NCBI RefSeq assembly: GCF_900890425.1
Contig: NZ_CAAHFG010000001.1
Coordinates: 1,612,001 to 1,676,000, forward strand
DNA: 64,000 nucleotides
Origin: Pontiella desulfatans
Lineage (GTDB): Bacteria; Verrucomicrobiota; Kiritimatiellia; Kiritimatiellales; Pontiellaceae
Direction: 5' to 3'
Made by a program: the position numbers and the translations under genes. Below are positions 1-8,457 of this stretch, piece after piece (positions within the stretch are counted from its first letter, which is position 1; each line of letters begins with the position of its first letter). The notes beneath the pieces are model-generated. The model did no database searches. It saw only the letters and a program-made list of their open reading frames with translations, and was not told the origin of the DNA.

Positions 1-2
1 AT

Positions 3-734
3 CCGGGGGCTGCGGGACAGACGCTGCTGTTGAACAATCTCATATTGGATGACGCAACCATCTGCAACAATCGGCTGAACGCCTTCACGCTGGATCTGAC
101 GGGGCATTGGATGCGGCTCGTCCAAGGAACCATTCGTGCCGGAATTAAAGAGGTAAACCGGGATCTGATTGTTAAAAACGCCCGCCTGACGGGGTTCGGT
201 ACAATTGATGTCGAAGCCGGGGACGCCTCGGGAGCGGAAGTCCGTTTTGAATCCACCGTCGATACCGTCGGGTTCACCGGCCTGTTCAACGTGCAGTCAA
301 ACGGAATCCTGAACCTGCCCCCCATTTCCACGCCCTCGTTTGGCATTCGGCTTTCCGGCAGCGGGCGGTTGGTGCTGGATGACGATATTGCGGTGACCTC
401 GCTGGAAATCGATGGAAAACTCTTCGCGGACGGCAGCTATACCTACGCGGACTTCACGTCGGTCGAGCAGTTTTTCCTGATCAATAACGGCGGCGGCATT
501 ACGGTGGATGCCGCCGCCAATCCCCCCGGCAGCATCGTTATTTCTTCCAAAGGTTCATCGACGGGTATTGGTCTCACCGATCTTTCAGTCTATGCCACCT
601 ATACCCTTCAGCATTGCGACGATCTAACGAGTTCCAACTGGGTGGATATTGCATCAACGACCGGGGTTCAATCCGTTCAATGGCAGGTTCCTTCCACCAG
701 CGATGCGCTGTTCATGCGGGTGGTCTCTCCTTAG
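3..734 (+). CDS. C-terminal part of a large repetitive surface/secreted protein (left end cut by window)
   Basis: The reading frame is open from the left edge (codons run back to base 3), so only the last 243 residues are visible. The sequence alternates short hydrophobic and polar beta-strand-like segments rich in G, L, D and N, as in autotransporter-associated beta-strand or parallel beta-helix proteins. The last 45 residues carry the pattern YTLQ..DDLTSSNW...FMRV, a module common at the C-termini of long secreted proteins of Verrucomicrobia and Kiritimatiellota. This suggests a cell-surface or extracellular protein. No catalytic motif is visible. It ends 126 bases before the LacI-like stub, so it is probably transcribed separately from the enzyme cluster. 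Function is not assignable. Confidence 0.6.
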   Translation, partial: PGAAGQTLLLNNLILDDATICNNRLNAFTLDLTGHWMRLVQGTIRAGIKEVNRDLIVKNARLTGFGTIDVEAGDASGAEVRFESTVDTVGFTGLFNVQSNGILNLPPISTPSFGIRLSGSGRLVLDDDIAVTSLEIDGKLFADGSYTYADFTSVEQFFLINNGGGITVDAAANPPGSIVISSKGSSTGIGLTDLSVYATYTLQHCDDLTSSNWVDIASTTGVQSVQWQVPSTSDALFMRVVSP

Positions 735-775
735 AGAATGTCCGCCAATGACGCATATTCGTGTCTCATGACAAC

Positions 776-786
776 GGGGGGGGGGG
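776..786. repeat. Homopolymeric run of 11 G
   Basis: Eleven consecutive G residues lie between the surface-protein gene and the LacI-like stub. Tracts of this length are prone to slipped-strand length changes. It lies about 75 bases upstream of the stub, outside any convincing coding frame, so any effect would be on transcription. Confidence 0.9.
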
Positions 787-809
787 CTTTGGGGAATATG
801 GGTTTAATT

Positions 810-832
810 GTGCAGATGGAGATTCGCTGCAC
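810..832. promoter_or_regulatory. Short inverted repeat upstream of the LacI-like stub (possible operator)
   Basis: GTGCAG at 810-815 and CTGCAC at 827-832 form a 6-bp dyad with an 11-bp spacer, about 30 bases upstream of the stub. It could be an operator for the stub or for a full-length LacI regulator elsewhere, but the spacing is wider than in most LacI operators. Confidence 0.2.
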
Positions 833-860
833 GGTTGTTTGAATTTGAGGAAGACGATAG

Positions 861-1079
861 ATGAAAACGAATCGAGTGACGCAGAAGGATATTGCCCGGC
901 GAGCCGGAACTTCGGCCTCGCTGGTGTCCCGGATACTGAACGGAAAAACCGCATATATCAGCGTCTCGGACGAGACGATGACCCGTGTGCAGTCTGCGGC
1001 GGAAGAACTGGGATATCGGGCCGGATCAAGGGGTTCTTCCAACCCTGACCATGTGGCTCTTGAAAATGAAGAAGGATAA
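861..1079 (+). CDS. Orphan LacI-type helix-turn-helix domain, 72 aa (truncated regulator)
   Basis: Residues 7-53 are a clear LacI-family DNA-binding domain: VTQKDIARRAGTSASLVSRIL is the helix-turn-helix and EELGYR marks the hinge entry. Normal family members continue with about 270 residues of periplasmic-binding-protein-like sensor domain. Here the frame turns into low-complexity sequence and stops at residue 72. A Shine-Dalgarno-like GAGGAAG sits at 847-853. The stop codon is one base away from the ATG of the first sulfatase, and the sulfatase ribosome-binding site lies inside the stub, so the two are translationally coupled. It is either a decayed regulator or a stand-alone DNA-binding peptide. 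The family call is secure; activity is not. Confidence 0.7.
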   Translation: MKTNRVTQKDIARRAGTSASLVSRILNGKTAYISVSDETMTRVQSAAEELGYRAGSRGSSNPDHVALENEEG

Positions 1080-1080
1080 A

Positions 1081-2961
1081 ATGAGTAAATGGATAATTGT
1101 AGGTGGCCTGGCGGCATTATTGTGCGGCTTTGTGCATGCGGCTGAAAAACCGATGAATGTGATTTTTATTCTGGCCGATGATTTGGGCTGGAGTGATACC
1201 ACGCTGTATGGCACCACCAGTCTGTATAAAACGCCGAATATTGAGCGGCTGGCCAAGCGGGGAATGACCTTTACCCGCGCTTACTCGAACAGCCCGCTCT
1301 GTTCACCGACCCGTGCCAGCATTCTGACCGGCCAGACCCCGGCCCGCCACGGCTCGACCGCCCCGCAGCATCATCACGGAGAGGTGCGGCTGAAAGCGGG
1401 CGTCGAGCCCTCGACCAGCCCCGGAAACAAAGCGCTCGGAACTGTTTCTGTGACACGGCTGGACACTAAACTTCCAACCCTGGGAAAACTGATTAAAGGT
1501 GACGGGTATGCCACTGCCCACTTTGGAAAGTGGCACCTCGGCCCGGAGCCCTACAGTCCGCTTCAGCATGGCTTCGATATCGATATCCCGCACTGGTACG
1601 GCCCAGGACCGGCCGGCAGCTTCCTCGCCCCGTGGCAGTATCCGAACTTTAAAGCCAACCATCCGAAAGAACATATTGAGGATCGCATGGCGGAAGAAGC
1701 GGTTGCATGGATGACGTCCGTAAATATGGAGCAACCGTTTTTTATGAACTACTGGCAGTTTTCGGTACATGCGCCGTTCGATGCCAAAGAGGAGCTGATC
1801 GAAAAATACCGCAACGAGATCGATCCGAAAGACCCGCAGCGCTGCCCGATCTATGCGGCGATGGTTCATTCTCTCGACGATGCCGTTGGCTCACTGCTCG
1901 ATGCCGTTGATGCGGCGGGTATCGCCGATGAAACGGTTATTGTCTTTATCTCCGACAACGGCGGCAACATGTATGACGATGTGAATGGAACCACCGCGAC
2001 CAGCAATTTTCCGCTGCGCGGCGGCAAGGCGACCATGTTTGAGGGCGGAATCCGCGTACCGTGTGTCGTGATCTGGCCCGGTGTCACCCAGCCCGGAAGC
2101 CGCAGTGATGAACTGATTCAGACGGCGGACTTTTATCCCACCCTCCTCAATGGCCTCGGGATTGATCTGCCGGAAAACTGGCCGCTCGACGGCGTAGACC
2201 TGCTGCCCGCGCTCAAGGGCGGTAGACTAAGCCGTGATGCGATCTTTACGTACTTTCCGCATTCCCCGCCGATTCCGGAATGGCTGCCACCGTCCATGAC
2301 GGTGCATGTGGGCGACTGGAAACTGATCCGCCTGTTCTGTCAGGGCGAGAACGGTGCGCACGACTGGCTGCTCTACAACCTGAAAGACGATATCGGCGAG
2401 AAAAACAATCTGGCCGCGGCCTATCCGGAACGGGTCCAGCAGATGGACCGAATGATTGAGGACTATATTAAAACATCCGGCGCGGTGGTTCCGCAGCCCA
2501 ACACAGCGTTCGATCCAAAATTCTACATGCCCGAAAACATCGGCGTCCCGAAGGATAAACAGGCGGTTAGAGGGCTGGTCGCCGGATGGGTTGAGAACGG
2601 AACCTGCTCGCTGGAGCAGGGCGAGGGCACGCTGGTTGTGAAGAGCACCGGGGCTGACCCGTTTGTTCAGGGACATCAATTCAAGCTCCTGCACGGCGGG
2701 CCGTTTGTTGTTCATTTCAGCATGAAATCGAACTCGCAGGGAACCGGGGCGGTCTATTACAACCAACCGGCCGGAAAAGATTGTCTGATCGATTTCCCGG
2801 TTACGCATGACGGCCGCTTTCACGAGCTTGCAATCAAGCTGCCGGTAAAAACACTCAACGCGCTGCGGATCGACCCGTCCCGCGGTCCCGGCACGATGGA
2901 ATTCGACTGGATCCGGGTGCTTGACCATTCCGGTAAAATTCTGCAGCGCTGGGAGTTTTAA
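1081..2961 (+). CDS. Secreted S1-family sulfatase 1, with C-terminal accessory domain
   Basis: A type I sulfatase of 626 residues expected to hydrolyse sulfate esters on a polysaccharide outside the cytoplasm. Start 1081 is preferred over in-frame upstream codons because it begins a signal peptide (MSKWIIVGGL...VHA, cleavage near residue 20) after a GAAGGA ribosome site. The CSPTR motif at residues 74-78 holds the Cys to be converted to formylglycine. ADD near residues 32-34 and SDNGG later supply metal ligands. GKWHLG is the usual catalytic lysine/histidine segment. After about residue 500 a beta-sandwich-like extension follows, ending in an FDWIRVLD pattern, possibly carbohydrate binding. 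It is the first enzyme of the cluster and overlaps functionally with the LacI-like stub. Substrate position is unknown. Confidence 0.9.
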   Translation: MSKWIIVGGLAALLCGFVHAAEKPMNVIFILADDLGWSDTTLYGTTSLYKTPNIERLAKRGMTFTRAYSNSPLCSPTRASILTGQTPARHGSTAPQHHHGEVRLKAGVEPSTSPGNKALGTVSVTRLDTKLPTLGKLIKGDGYATAHFGKWHLGPEPYSPLQHGFDIDIPHWYGPGPAGSFLAPWQYPNFKANHPKEHIEDRMAEEAVAWMTSVNMEQPFFMNYWQFSVHAPFDAKEELIEKYRNEIDPKDPQRCPIYAAMVHSLDDAVGSLLDAVDAAGIADETVIVFISDNGGNMYDDVNGTTATSNFPLRGGKATMFEGGIRVPCVVIWPGVTQPGSRSDELIQTADFYPTLLNGLGIDLPENWPLDGVDLLPALKGGRLSRDAIFTYFPHSPPIPEWLPPSMTVHVGDWKLIRLFCQGENGAHDWLLYNLKDDIGEKNNLAAAYPERVQQMDRMIEDYIKTSGAVVPQPNTAFDPKFYMPENIGVPKDKQAVRGLVAGWVENGTCSLEQGEGTLVVKSTGADPFVQGHQFKLLHGGPFVVHFSMKSNSQGTGAVYYNQPAGKDCLIDFPVTHDGRFHELAIKLPVKTLNALRIDPSRGPGTMEFDWIRVLDHSGKILQRWEF

Positions 2962-2969
2962 TTGTTGCT

Positions 2970-2992
2970 CCGGGCGGATTCACGCCGCCCGG
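2970..2992 (+). terminator. GC-rich hairpin after sulfatase 1
   Basis: CCGGGCGG (2970-2977) and CCGCCCGG (2985-2992) form a perfect 8-bp stem with a 7-base loop 8 bases after the stop codon. No T-run follows, so it is more likely an mRNA-stabilising or attenuating hairpin than a strong intrinsic terminator. Confidence 0.4.
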
Positions 2993-3077
2993 GGCGAACG
3001 AAGGTTTATGTGGAAGGTCGTGTGGAGCACTGGATGTTGACGAACCTGGTTTCTACAGCACATCCGATGAGCGCATT

Positions 3078-5771
3078 ATGAAAAGATTTGGAATGACTGT
3101 TTTTTTAGTTTCGCTTCTGGCGGGATTGCCTCCGGCCGGGGCAGACGGGCTGCAGCGGGCGCAGTGGGTTGGTTTGACGAACGACCGGCGGCCTGCGGAA
3201 TGGTCGGCGCGGGACGTGGTGTTCAATCGACCGCCTCACGATATTTCTTCGTGGAAGCCGACGGAGGCGGAGCTGCGTTCAACGCCGCGGAAATCCTTTA
3301 TCTCCCCGTTGCTGAGAAAAGAGTTTTCCGTAAAGAAAGAAATCGAGTCGGCAATCGTGTCCGTGTGCGGGCTTGGGCTCTATGAACTCTGGATTAATGG
3401 CTCGAAAGTTGGCGATCAGGTATTGGCTCCAGCACAGACCTCCTACGACGAACGGGCCTTTTACAATGTCTTCGATGTAACGCAGCAGATCCGGCGCGGC
3501 GGCAACGCCATCGGCCTGATGCTGGGAAATGGATTTTACGGCCAAAATGTCGCGTTTGCTCCAAATCTGAGCTATGGCGCACCGCGTGCCAAAGCGGAGC
3601 TGCTCATCAAGCATGCCGACGGCTCAACATGGAGTGTTCTGTCCGACGACAGCTGGCGCGCCATGGGCGGACCGGTTGTGTTTGATAATGTCTATCTCGG
3701 CGAAACCTTTGACGCCCGGCGGTTGCCACCGGATTGGTCCTCTGCGGGGTTTAATGATTCGAAGTGGTTGCCGGTCGAAATCATGGACGCGCCGGGCGGG
3801 CGGCTCGAAGAACAGCAGCTGGAACCGATGCGGAAAGTCCGCAAGGTCGAGCCGGTTGCGGTATGGCCTGCCGAGGAGGGCTGGATCGTCGATATGGGCG
3901 AAAACATGACCGGCTGGCTGCAGATTGCCGTAAACGAGAAAAAGGGAACGGTGGTGCAGATGCGGTTTGCCGAGCACCTGATGCCCAACCGCAGGAACAT
4001 TGACACCGCCTCCACCGGCATCCATGCCACGGGTGGCGAGCAGAAGGACATTTATATTTGCCGGGGCGGCGGAAAAAAAGAAACCTGGGAGCCGCGCTTC
4101 ACTTATCATGGATTCCGCTATGTCCAGATTACGGGGCTGAGCAGCAAACCCGACGCAGGCGATATGACCGGCTGGTTCGTGCGCACCGATGTTGAGAAGA
4201 TCGGTTCGTTCCAATGTTCGGATGAATTAATCAACAGATTCTACGAGGTGTCGATGCGCACCATTGAAGGAAACCTGCAGGGATTGCTGAGCGATTGTCC
4301 GCACCGCGAGCGCTGCGCGTGGATGGGCGACATGCATGCGGTCGGCGAAGCCGCGTCGTACAACTTTGATCTGCGCAAATTCTGGCCCAAAGTGGCCCGC
4401 GACATCGAAACCATGCTCGGAGAGGGCGGTGGGAATGAAAAGGCGGGGCTGCCGAACGATCCCCGTGCGCCCTGCAATATCGCAGTCGGGAAACGCAACT
4501 GCGGTCAGGCCCGTCCGGACTGGGGCGCGGCAACGGTGCTGGTTCCGTGGTACAGCTATCTCTACTACGGAGATATGGACCTAGTCAAAGAGGCCTGGCC
4601 AATGATGGAGGGCTGGATGGCGTATTTGAACGAGTTTGCCTTGAAGGATGGCATGGTCGGTGACGGCTACGGCGACTGGTGCCCGCCGGGATCGAACGCG
4701 AAAATGGATACGCCTCCCGCACTGACCTCCACCGCGCTTTACTACCAGTCGCTCATGGCGATGCAAACAATGGCGAAGGCGTTGGACAAACCCGTCGAAG
4801 CCGCGCAGTACGCCGAGCAGGCCGCAGTGGTGAAGCAGGCCTTCAATAAACGCTTTTACAAAACATCCGATGTGCCGGTCGAACCCGTTCCGGAGGGCAC
4901 AGAGATTGTCATCGTCAAAGCGCTTTACGGCAGTTCCTCAAAACAGATCGACCTGACCCCAAAGCTTCGCAGTTTGGTCGCCTCCAATAAATATACATTC
5001 AAAATCACCAACCCGTTTGTCGGAAAGGATCCCGCCCCCGGACAAAAGAAAAAACTGGAGCTGGAATATACCGTAAACGGCAAGCTCGAAAAACAGACGG
5101 TGAACGAAAATTCGGACGTTTACTTTTTCAGAAAATCCGTCGCCGGCTACGGCTCGCAAACCGGAAATGCGGTGGCCTTGTTTTCCGGGCTGGTTCCGGA
5201 TGGCAAAGAACAGCTTGTCGCCGATGGGCTGGCTTCGCTTATTATGGGAAAAGAGGGTGGGCATTACACCACCGGAATTTTCGGGCACCGCCCGCTCTAC
5301 ACCCAGCTCAACGACTACGGGCACGGCGATGTCACTCGCCATCTATGGCGCATCATCGACTGGCCGAGCCTCGGGTTCATGACTGAAAAGCACGACCTGA
5401 CCACCTGGCCGGAAGTTCCCTATAATTGGGATACGACGCGGCGCTATCTTCGCAACTCGTTCAACCACCCGATGCACAGCGGGTTTGCCGCCGCTTTCCA
5501 TGAAAGCCTCGGCGGCATCCGCCCCGATCCGGAAACTCCCGGCTTTAAGAACATCATTCTAAAACCCTGCTTCCTGCACGATCTGGAGTGGGCCAAGGCC
5601 TCTGTCCAGTCGCCGCAGGGGCTGATTTCCAGCCATTGGAAACGCGAGGGCGGCCAAGTCATCTGGCAGGTCGTCATTCCGCCCGATACCACCGCAACGG
5701 TCGAGTTTCCGAACGGTCGCAAGTCGGAAACGATTTACGGCGGAAGCCATGAGTTTAGCGTTAAAATGTAA
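3078..5771 (+). CDS. GH78 alpha-L-rhamnosidase 1 with an inserted DUF3395-like module
   Basis: A secreted 897-residue exo-alpha-L-rhamnosidase that would release terminal rhamnose by inversion. A signal peptide (MKRFGMTVFLVSLLAGL) is followed by the N-terminal beta-sandwich (LWINGSKVG, GNGFYG), a second beta domain (WIVDMGENMTGW) and the alpha/alpha-barrel. DCPHRERCAWMGD at residues 406-418 and GYGDWCPPG mark the active-site region. The first is a one-residue-shorter variant of the usual DCPQRDERxGWTGD. Residues 609-684 are an extra module (EIVIVKALYG ... DPAPGQKKKLELEY) placed between FNKRFY and YGSQTGNAVALF, that is inside the catalytic barrel. It is shared with three other enzymes here. 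The next gene starts 17 bases downstream. Confidence 0.92.
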   Translation: MKRFGMTVFLVSLLAGLPPAGADGLQRAQWVGLTNDRRPAEWSARDVVFNRPPHDISSWKPTEAELRSTPRKSFISPLLRKEFSVKKEIESAIVSVCGLGLYELWINGSKVGDQVLAPAQTSYDERAFYNVFDVTQQIRRGGNAIGLMLGNGFYGQNVAFAPNLSYGAPRAKAELLIKHADGSTWSVLSDDSWRAMGGPVVFDNVYLGETFDARRLPPDWSSAGFNDSKWLPVEIMDAPGGRLEEQQLEPMRKVRKVEPVAVWPAEEGWIVDMGENMTGWLQIAVNEKKGTVVQMRFAEHLMPNRRNIDTASTGIHATGGEQKDIYICRGGGKKETWEPRFTYHGFRYVQITGLSSKPDAGDMTGWFVRTDVEKIGSFQCSDELINRFYEVSMRTIEGNLQGLLSDCPHRERCAWMGDMHAVGEAASYNFDLRKFWPKVARDIETMLGEGGGNEKAGLPNDPRAPCNIAVGKRNCGQARPDWGAATVLVPWYSYLYYGDMDLVKEAWPMMEGWMAYLNEFALKDGMVGDGYGDWCPPGSNAKMDTPPALTSTALYYQSLMAMQTMAKALDKPVEAAQYAEQAAVVKQAFNKRFYKTSDVPVEPVPEGTEIVIVKALYGSSSKQIDLTPKLRSLVASNKYTFKITNPFVGKDPAPGQKKKLELEYTVNGKLEKQTVNENSDVYFFRKSVAGYGSQTGNAVALFSGLVPDGKEQLVADGLASLIMGKEGGHYTTGIFGHRPLYTQLNDYGHGDVTRHLWRIIDWPSLGFMTEKHDLTTWPEVPYNWDTTRRYLRNSFNHPMHSGFAAAFHESLGGIRPDPETPGFKNIILKPCFLHDLEWAKASVQSPQGLISSHWKREGGQVIWQVVIPPDTTATVEFPNGRKSETIYGGSHEFSVKM

Positions 5772-5788
5772 TGGGAGATGAGATTGCG

Positions 5789-8401
5789 ATGAAGAGAATG
5801 ACCGGAATATCTATGTTGTTATTGTGCCTGCTTGCAAGGAATGGTTTGGCGGATATGCAGCAGGAGTTTATTAATCCGCCGCTGAAGTATGCGACGCGTC
5901 CGTTGTGGTTTTGGGCGAACACCCCGGTGACGGTTGAGGGCGTGCAGGAGCAGCTGGAGGCGGCCCGGGATCAATCCGGTTACGGAGGATTCGGGATCCT
6001 GCCGTTTAATCCGCCGCGACAAAAAGGATTCAAACCGGACTATTTGAGTGACGACTATTTTGAGGTGTACGGGGCGGTTCTGGCAAAAGCCAAAGAGCTG
6101 GGTATGACCATGTGTCTGTACGACGAATTCGGCTTCCCCAGCGGCAGTGCCGGCGGGCGTCATGGCGATGGGGTGGCGCGTTTTAAAAACAAGTACCCGC
6201 AGCACACCATCAAGCGGCTGGATAAAGTCGAAAAAGAACTGACGGGGCCGGCGCAATATGCGGCCGCGATTCCTCAAACGGGCCGCCTGATGAGTGTCGT
6301 GGCGATGGAGACGACCACGAAGAAGCGCGTCAATTTGACCGATCAGGTCAAGAACGGGCGGATCGAGTGGTCAGCCCCCAACGGGTCGTGGAAGGTCATG
6401 AGCTTTATGTGTGTGCCGACGGAAAACTACCTTGTGGATTATCTGGATCCGGAGGCCTGCCAGCTTTTCGTTAATATGACCCATGAAGCCTATTACAAGC
6501 GCTTCAAGGAATATTTCGGCACGACGATTGACGGCACGTTCTTTGACGAACCGACAATTTATCATGAAAACGGGCGCGTCTGGACCGGCGCGTTTAACGA
6601 AAAGTTCGAGGGCGAGCATGGCTTTGATCCGGCACCGTATTATCCGGCGCTGTGGTATGATATCGGCCCCGACACCCAGGCGGCCCGCAATGCGCTGTTC
6701 GGCTTCCGCGCGGAACTCTATGCCAAAGGCTTCCCGAAGGTGATTCAGGCGTGGAGCGAGAAACATGGCATTGTCTCTACGGGTCATCAGGATCAGGAAG
6801 AAGTGGTCAACCAGACCGGTATCTCCGGCGACTTGATGCTCTCCTTTAAGTATCAGGACAGCCCCGGGATCGACAAGATTGGCGGACGTCCTGCGGAGCG
6901 CGTCTATAAAGTGGTCAGTTCGGCCGCCTATAACTGGGACAAAGCCCTGGTGATGTCGGAAACCTACGGCGCGATGGGCGACATCAGTTGGGATCAGGTC
7001 TATCACGTTGCGATGGAGCAGTACACCAAAGGGATCAATCAGCTGATTCCCCATGCGGTTTGGTATGATGACAACAAGGTGACCTATAAGCCGGAGTTTT
7101 CCTGGCGTCATTCCAAGTATGCCGAGGGATTGCCTCAGTACAATAAGTACATGGGGCGGCTGAATCTGCTGTTGCAGAATCACGGACGTCATGTCGCCGA
7201 TATCGCGGTGTTGTATCCGGTTAAAACCATGCAGGGAGGGCATTATTTGGACAGTCCTGTTCGGGCGTATTGGGGCGGCGTGGAGATTCCGGAGCTCGAC
7301 TATGTGGAGGTCGGCGAGCTGCTGGCCACCGACCTCTGCCGGGACTACACCTTCCTTCATCCGGAAGCCCTGAACGAAAAATGCGCGGTTGAAGGAGATG
7401 CGCTGAAGCTCTCCAATCCGATCAATTATGAACATTACAAGGTGATGATCATTCCCGGCCACACGACCATTGAATGGGCCAACCTGAAGAAAATCAAGGC
7501 CTTCTATGACCAGGGTGGCAAAGTGATTGCGACCGGAACGCTTCCGTATAAATCGGCGGAATTCGGGCACGACGAGGATGTGGTGGCGACTATCCGGTCC
7601 ATGTTCCCCGGCGCACCGCTCGGCAGGGTGGAGCCACTTTTTTCCGCCTCCACGTCATGGTCCGGCCACGGCCCTGAGCTGGCCTTTGACGGCTCGGAGC
7701 AGACGCGTTGGAATTCTAAAGATGGCGAGAGCGAAAATCAGTGGCTGGAATTTTCATTTGAGCAAGAACTGCCGGTCAACCAGGTTGACGTTCTGGAAAT
7801 GTTTGATCGGGTCTCGTCCTATCGCGTTCAGTACATGAAGGGCGGCCAGTGGGTGGATTGGGTGAGCGGGCAGAAGCTGGGCAAAAAGACCCACAAGCTG
7901 GAACAAGTCGTCACCTCGAAAGTCCGCCTCTGTATGGATACGACCAACGGGGCCAAAAGCGTATCCGTGGCCGAGTTTTCCGTGACGCTCGACGGCAAGG
8001 CTCCTGTTCGTGCGGTGGCGGTGCCTGCAATCACCTCCACCAACAGCAAGGGCGGCAAGGCGGTTTTCCTGAAAACACCGACGGCTCAAAACCTGCGTGA
8101 AACACTCGATGCGATGGTGGACACCTACGATGTGGAGTTCGAGGCCGGTCAGGAACTGCGCTACATCCACAAAGTCAAAGACGGCAAAGAGATTTTCTTT
8201 TTTGCCAACCTGAACAAGCAGGCAATCCATTCGTGGGTTGAACTCCGGGGCACATTGACGCCGGAGCTGTGGAACCCGCATACGGGCGCGATTCAACCGG
8301 CCGATTTTTCCCATGCGAAGAAGGGGGCGGAGAACATTACCCGGGTTAAGATTGAGCTCGATCGCATTCAATCGGTCTTTGTGGTGGCGGATGCGAAGTG
8401 A
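5789..8401 (+). CDS. GH106-like secreted glycosidase with embedded F5/8C (discoidin) domain
   Basis: An 870-residue protein with signal peptide MKRMTGISMLLLCLLARNGL. Start 5789 has GGGAGATGAG just upstream; an in-frame ATG at 5771 overlaps the preceding stop and lacks a signal sequence at its start. The N-terminal TIM-barrel-like half (RPLWFWANTPV, MCLYDEFGFPSGSAGG, DGTFFDEP) resembles the GH106 alpha-L-rhamnosidase superfamily, though more distantly than the two large GH106 genes here. Residues 614-735 form an F5/8 type C/CBM32-like domain (LAFDGSEQTRWN, NQWLEFSF). It is inserted before the last beta domain (WVELRG ... VFVVAD). The same domain closes the next gene, a sulfatase, so the two probably bind the same glycan. 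Specificity could differ from rhamnose. Confidence 0.75.
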   Translation: MKRMTGISMLLLCLLARNGLADMQQEFINPPLKYATRPLWFWANTPVTVEGVQEQLEAARDQSGYGGFGILPFNPPRQKGFKPDYLSDDYFEVYGAVLAKAKELGMTMCLYDEFGFPSGSAGGRHGDGVARFKNKYPQHTIKRLDKVEKELTGPAQYAAAIPQTGRLMSVVAMETTTKKRVNLTDQVKNGRIEWSAPNGSWKVMSFMCVPTENYLVDYLDPEACQLFVNMTHEAYYKRFKEYFGTTIDGTFFDEPTIYHENGRVWTGAFNEKFEGEHGFDPAPYYPALWYDIGPDTQAARNALFGFRAELYAKGFPKVIQAWSEKHGIVSTGHQDQEEVVNQTGISGDLMLSFKYQDSPGIDKIGGRPAERVYKVVSSAAYNWDKALVMSETYGAMGDISWDQVYHVAMEQYTKGINQLIPHAVWYDDNKVTYKPEFSWRHSKYAEGLPQYNKYMGRLNLLLQNHGRHVADIAVLYPVKTMQGGHYLDSPVRAYWGGVEIPELDYVEVGELLATDLCRDYTFLHPEALNEKCAVEGDALKLSNPINYEHYKVMIIPGHTTIEWANLKKIKAFYDQGGKVIATGTLPYKSAEFGHDEDVVATIRSMFPGAPLGRVEPLFSASTSWSGHGPELAFDGSEQTRWNSKDGESENQWLEFSFEQELPVNQVDVLEMFDRVSSYRVQYMKGGQWVDWVSGQKLGKKTHKLEQVVTSKVRLCMDTTNGAKSVSVAEFSVTLDGKAPVRAVAVPAITSTNSKGGKAVFLKTPTAQNLRETLDAMVDTYDVEFEAGQELRYIHKVKDGKEIFFFANLNKQAIHSWVELRGTLTPELWNPHTGAIQPADFSHAKKGAENITRVKIELDRIQSVFVVADAK

Positions 8402-8457
8402 GATGATTTGTAATTGTAACATGGAATTGAACTGAGTTTCGGAAGATAGGGACGCTG

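Noticed and set aside
6371-7570. A 399-codon minus-strand frame
   Set aside because: Antisense to the GH106-like gene, with shadow composition and no start context.
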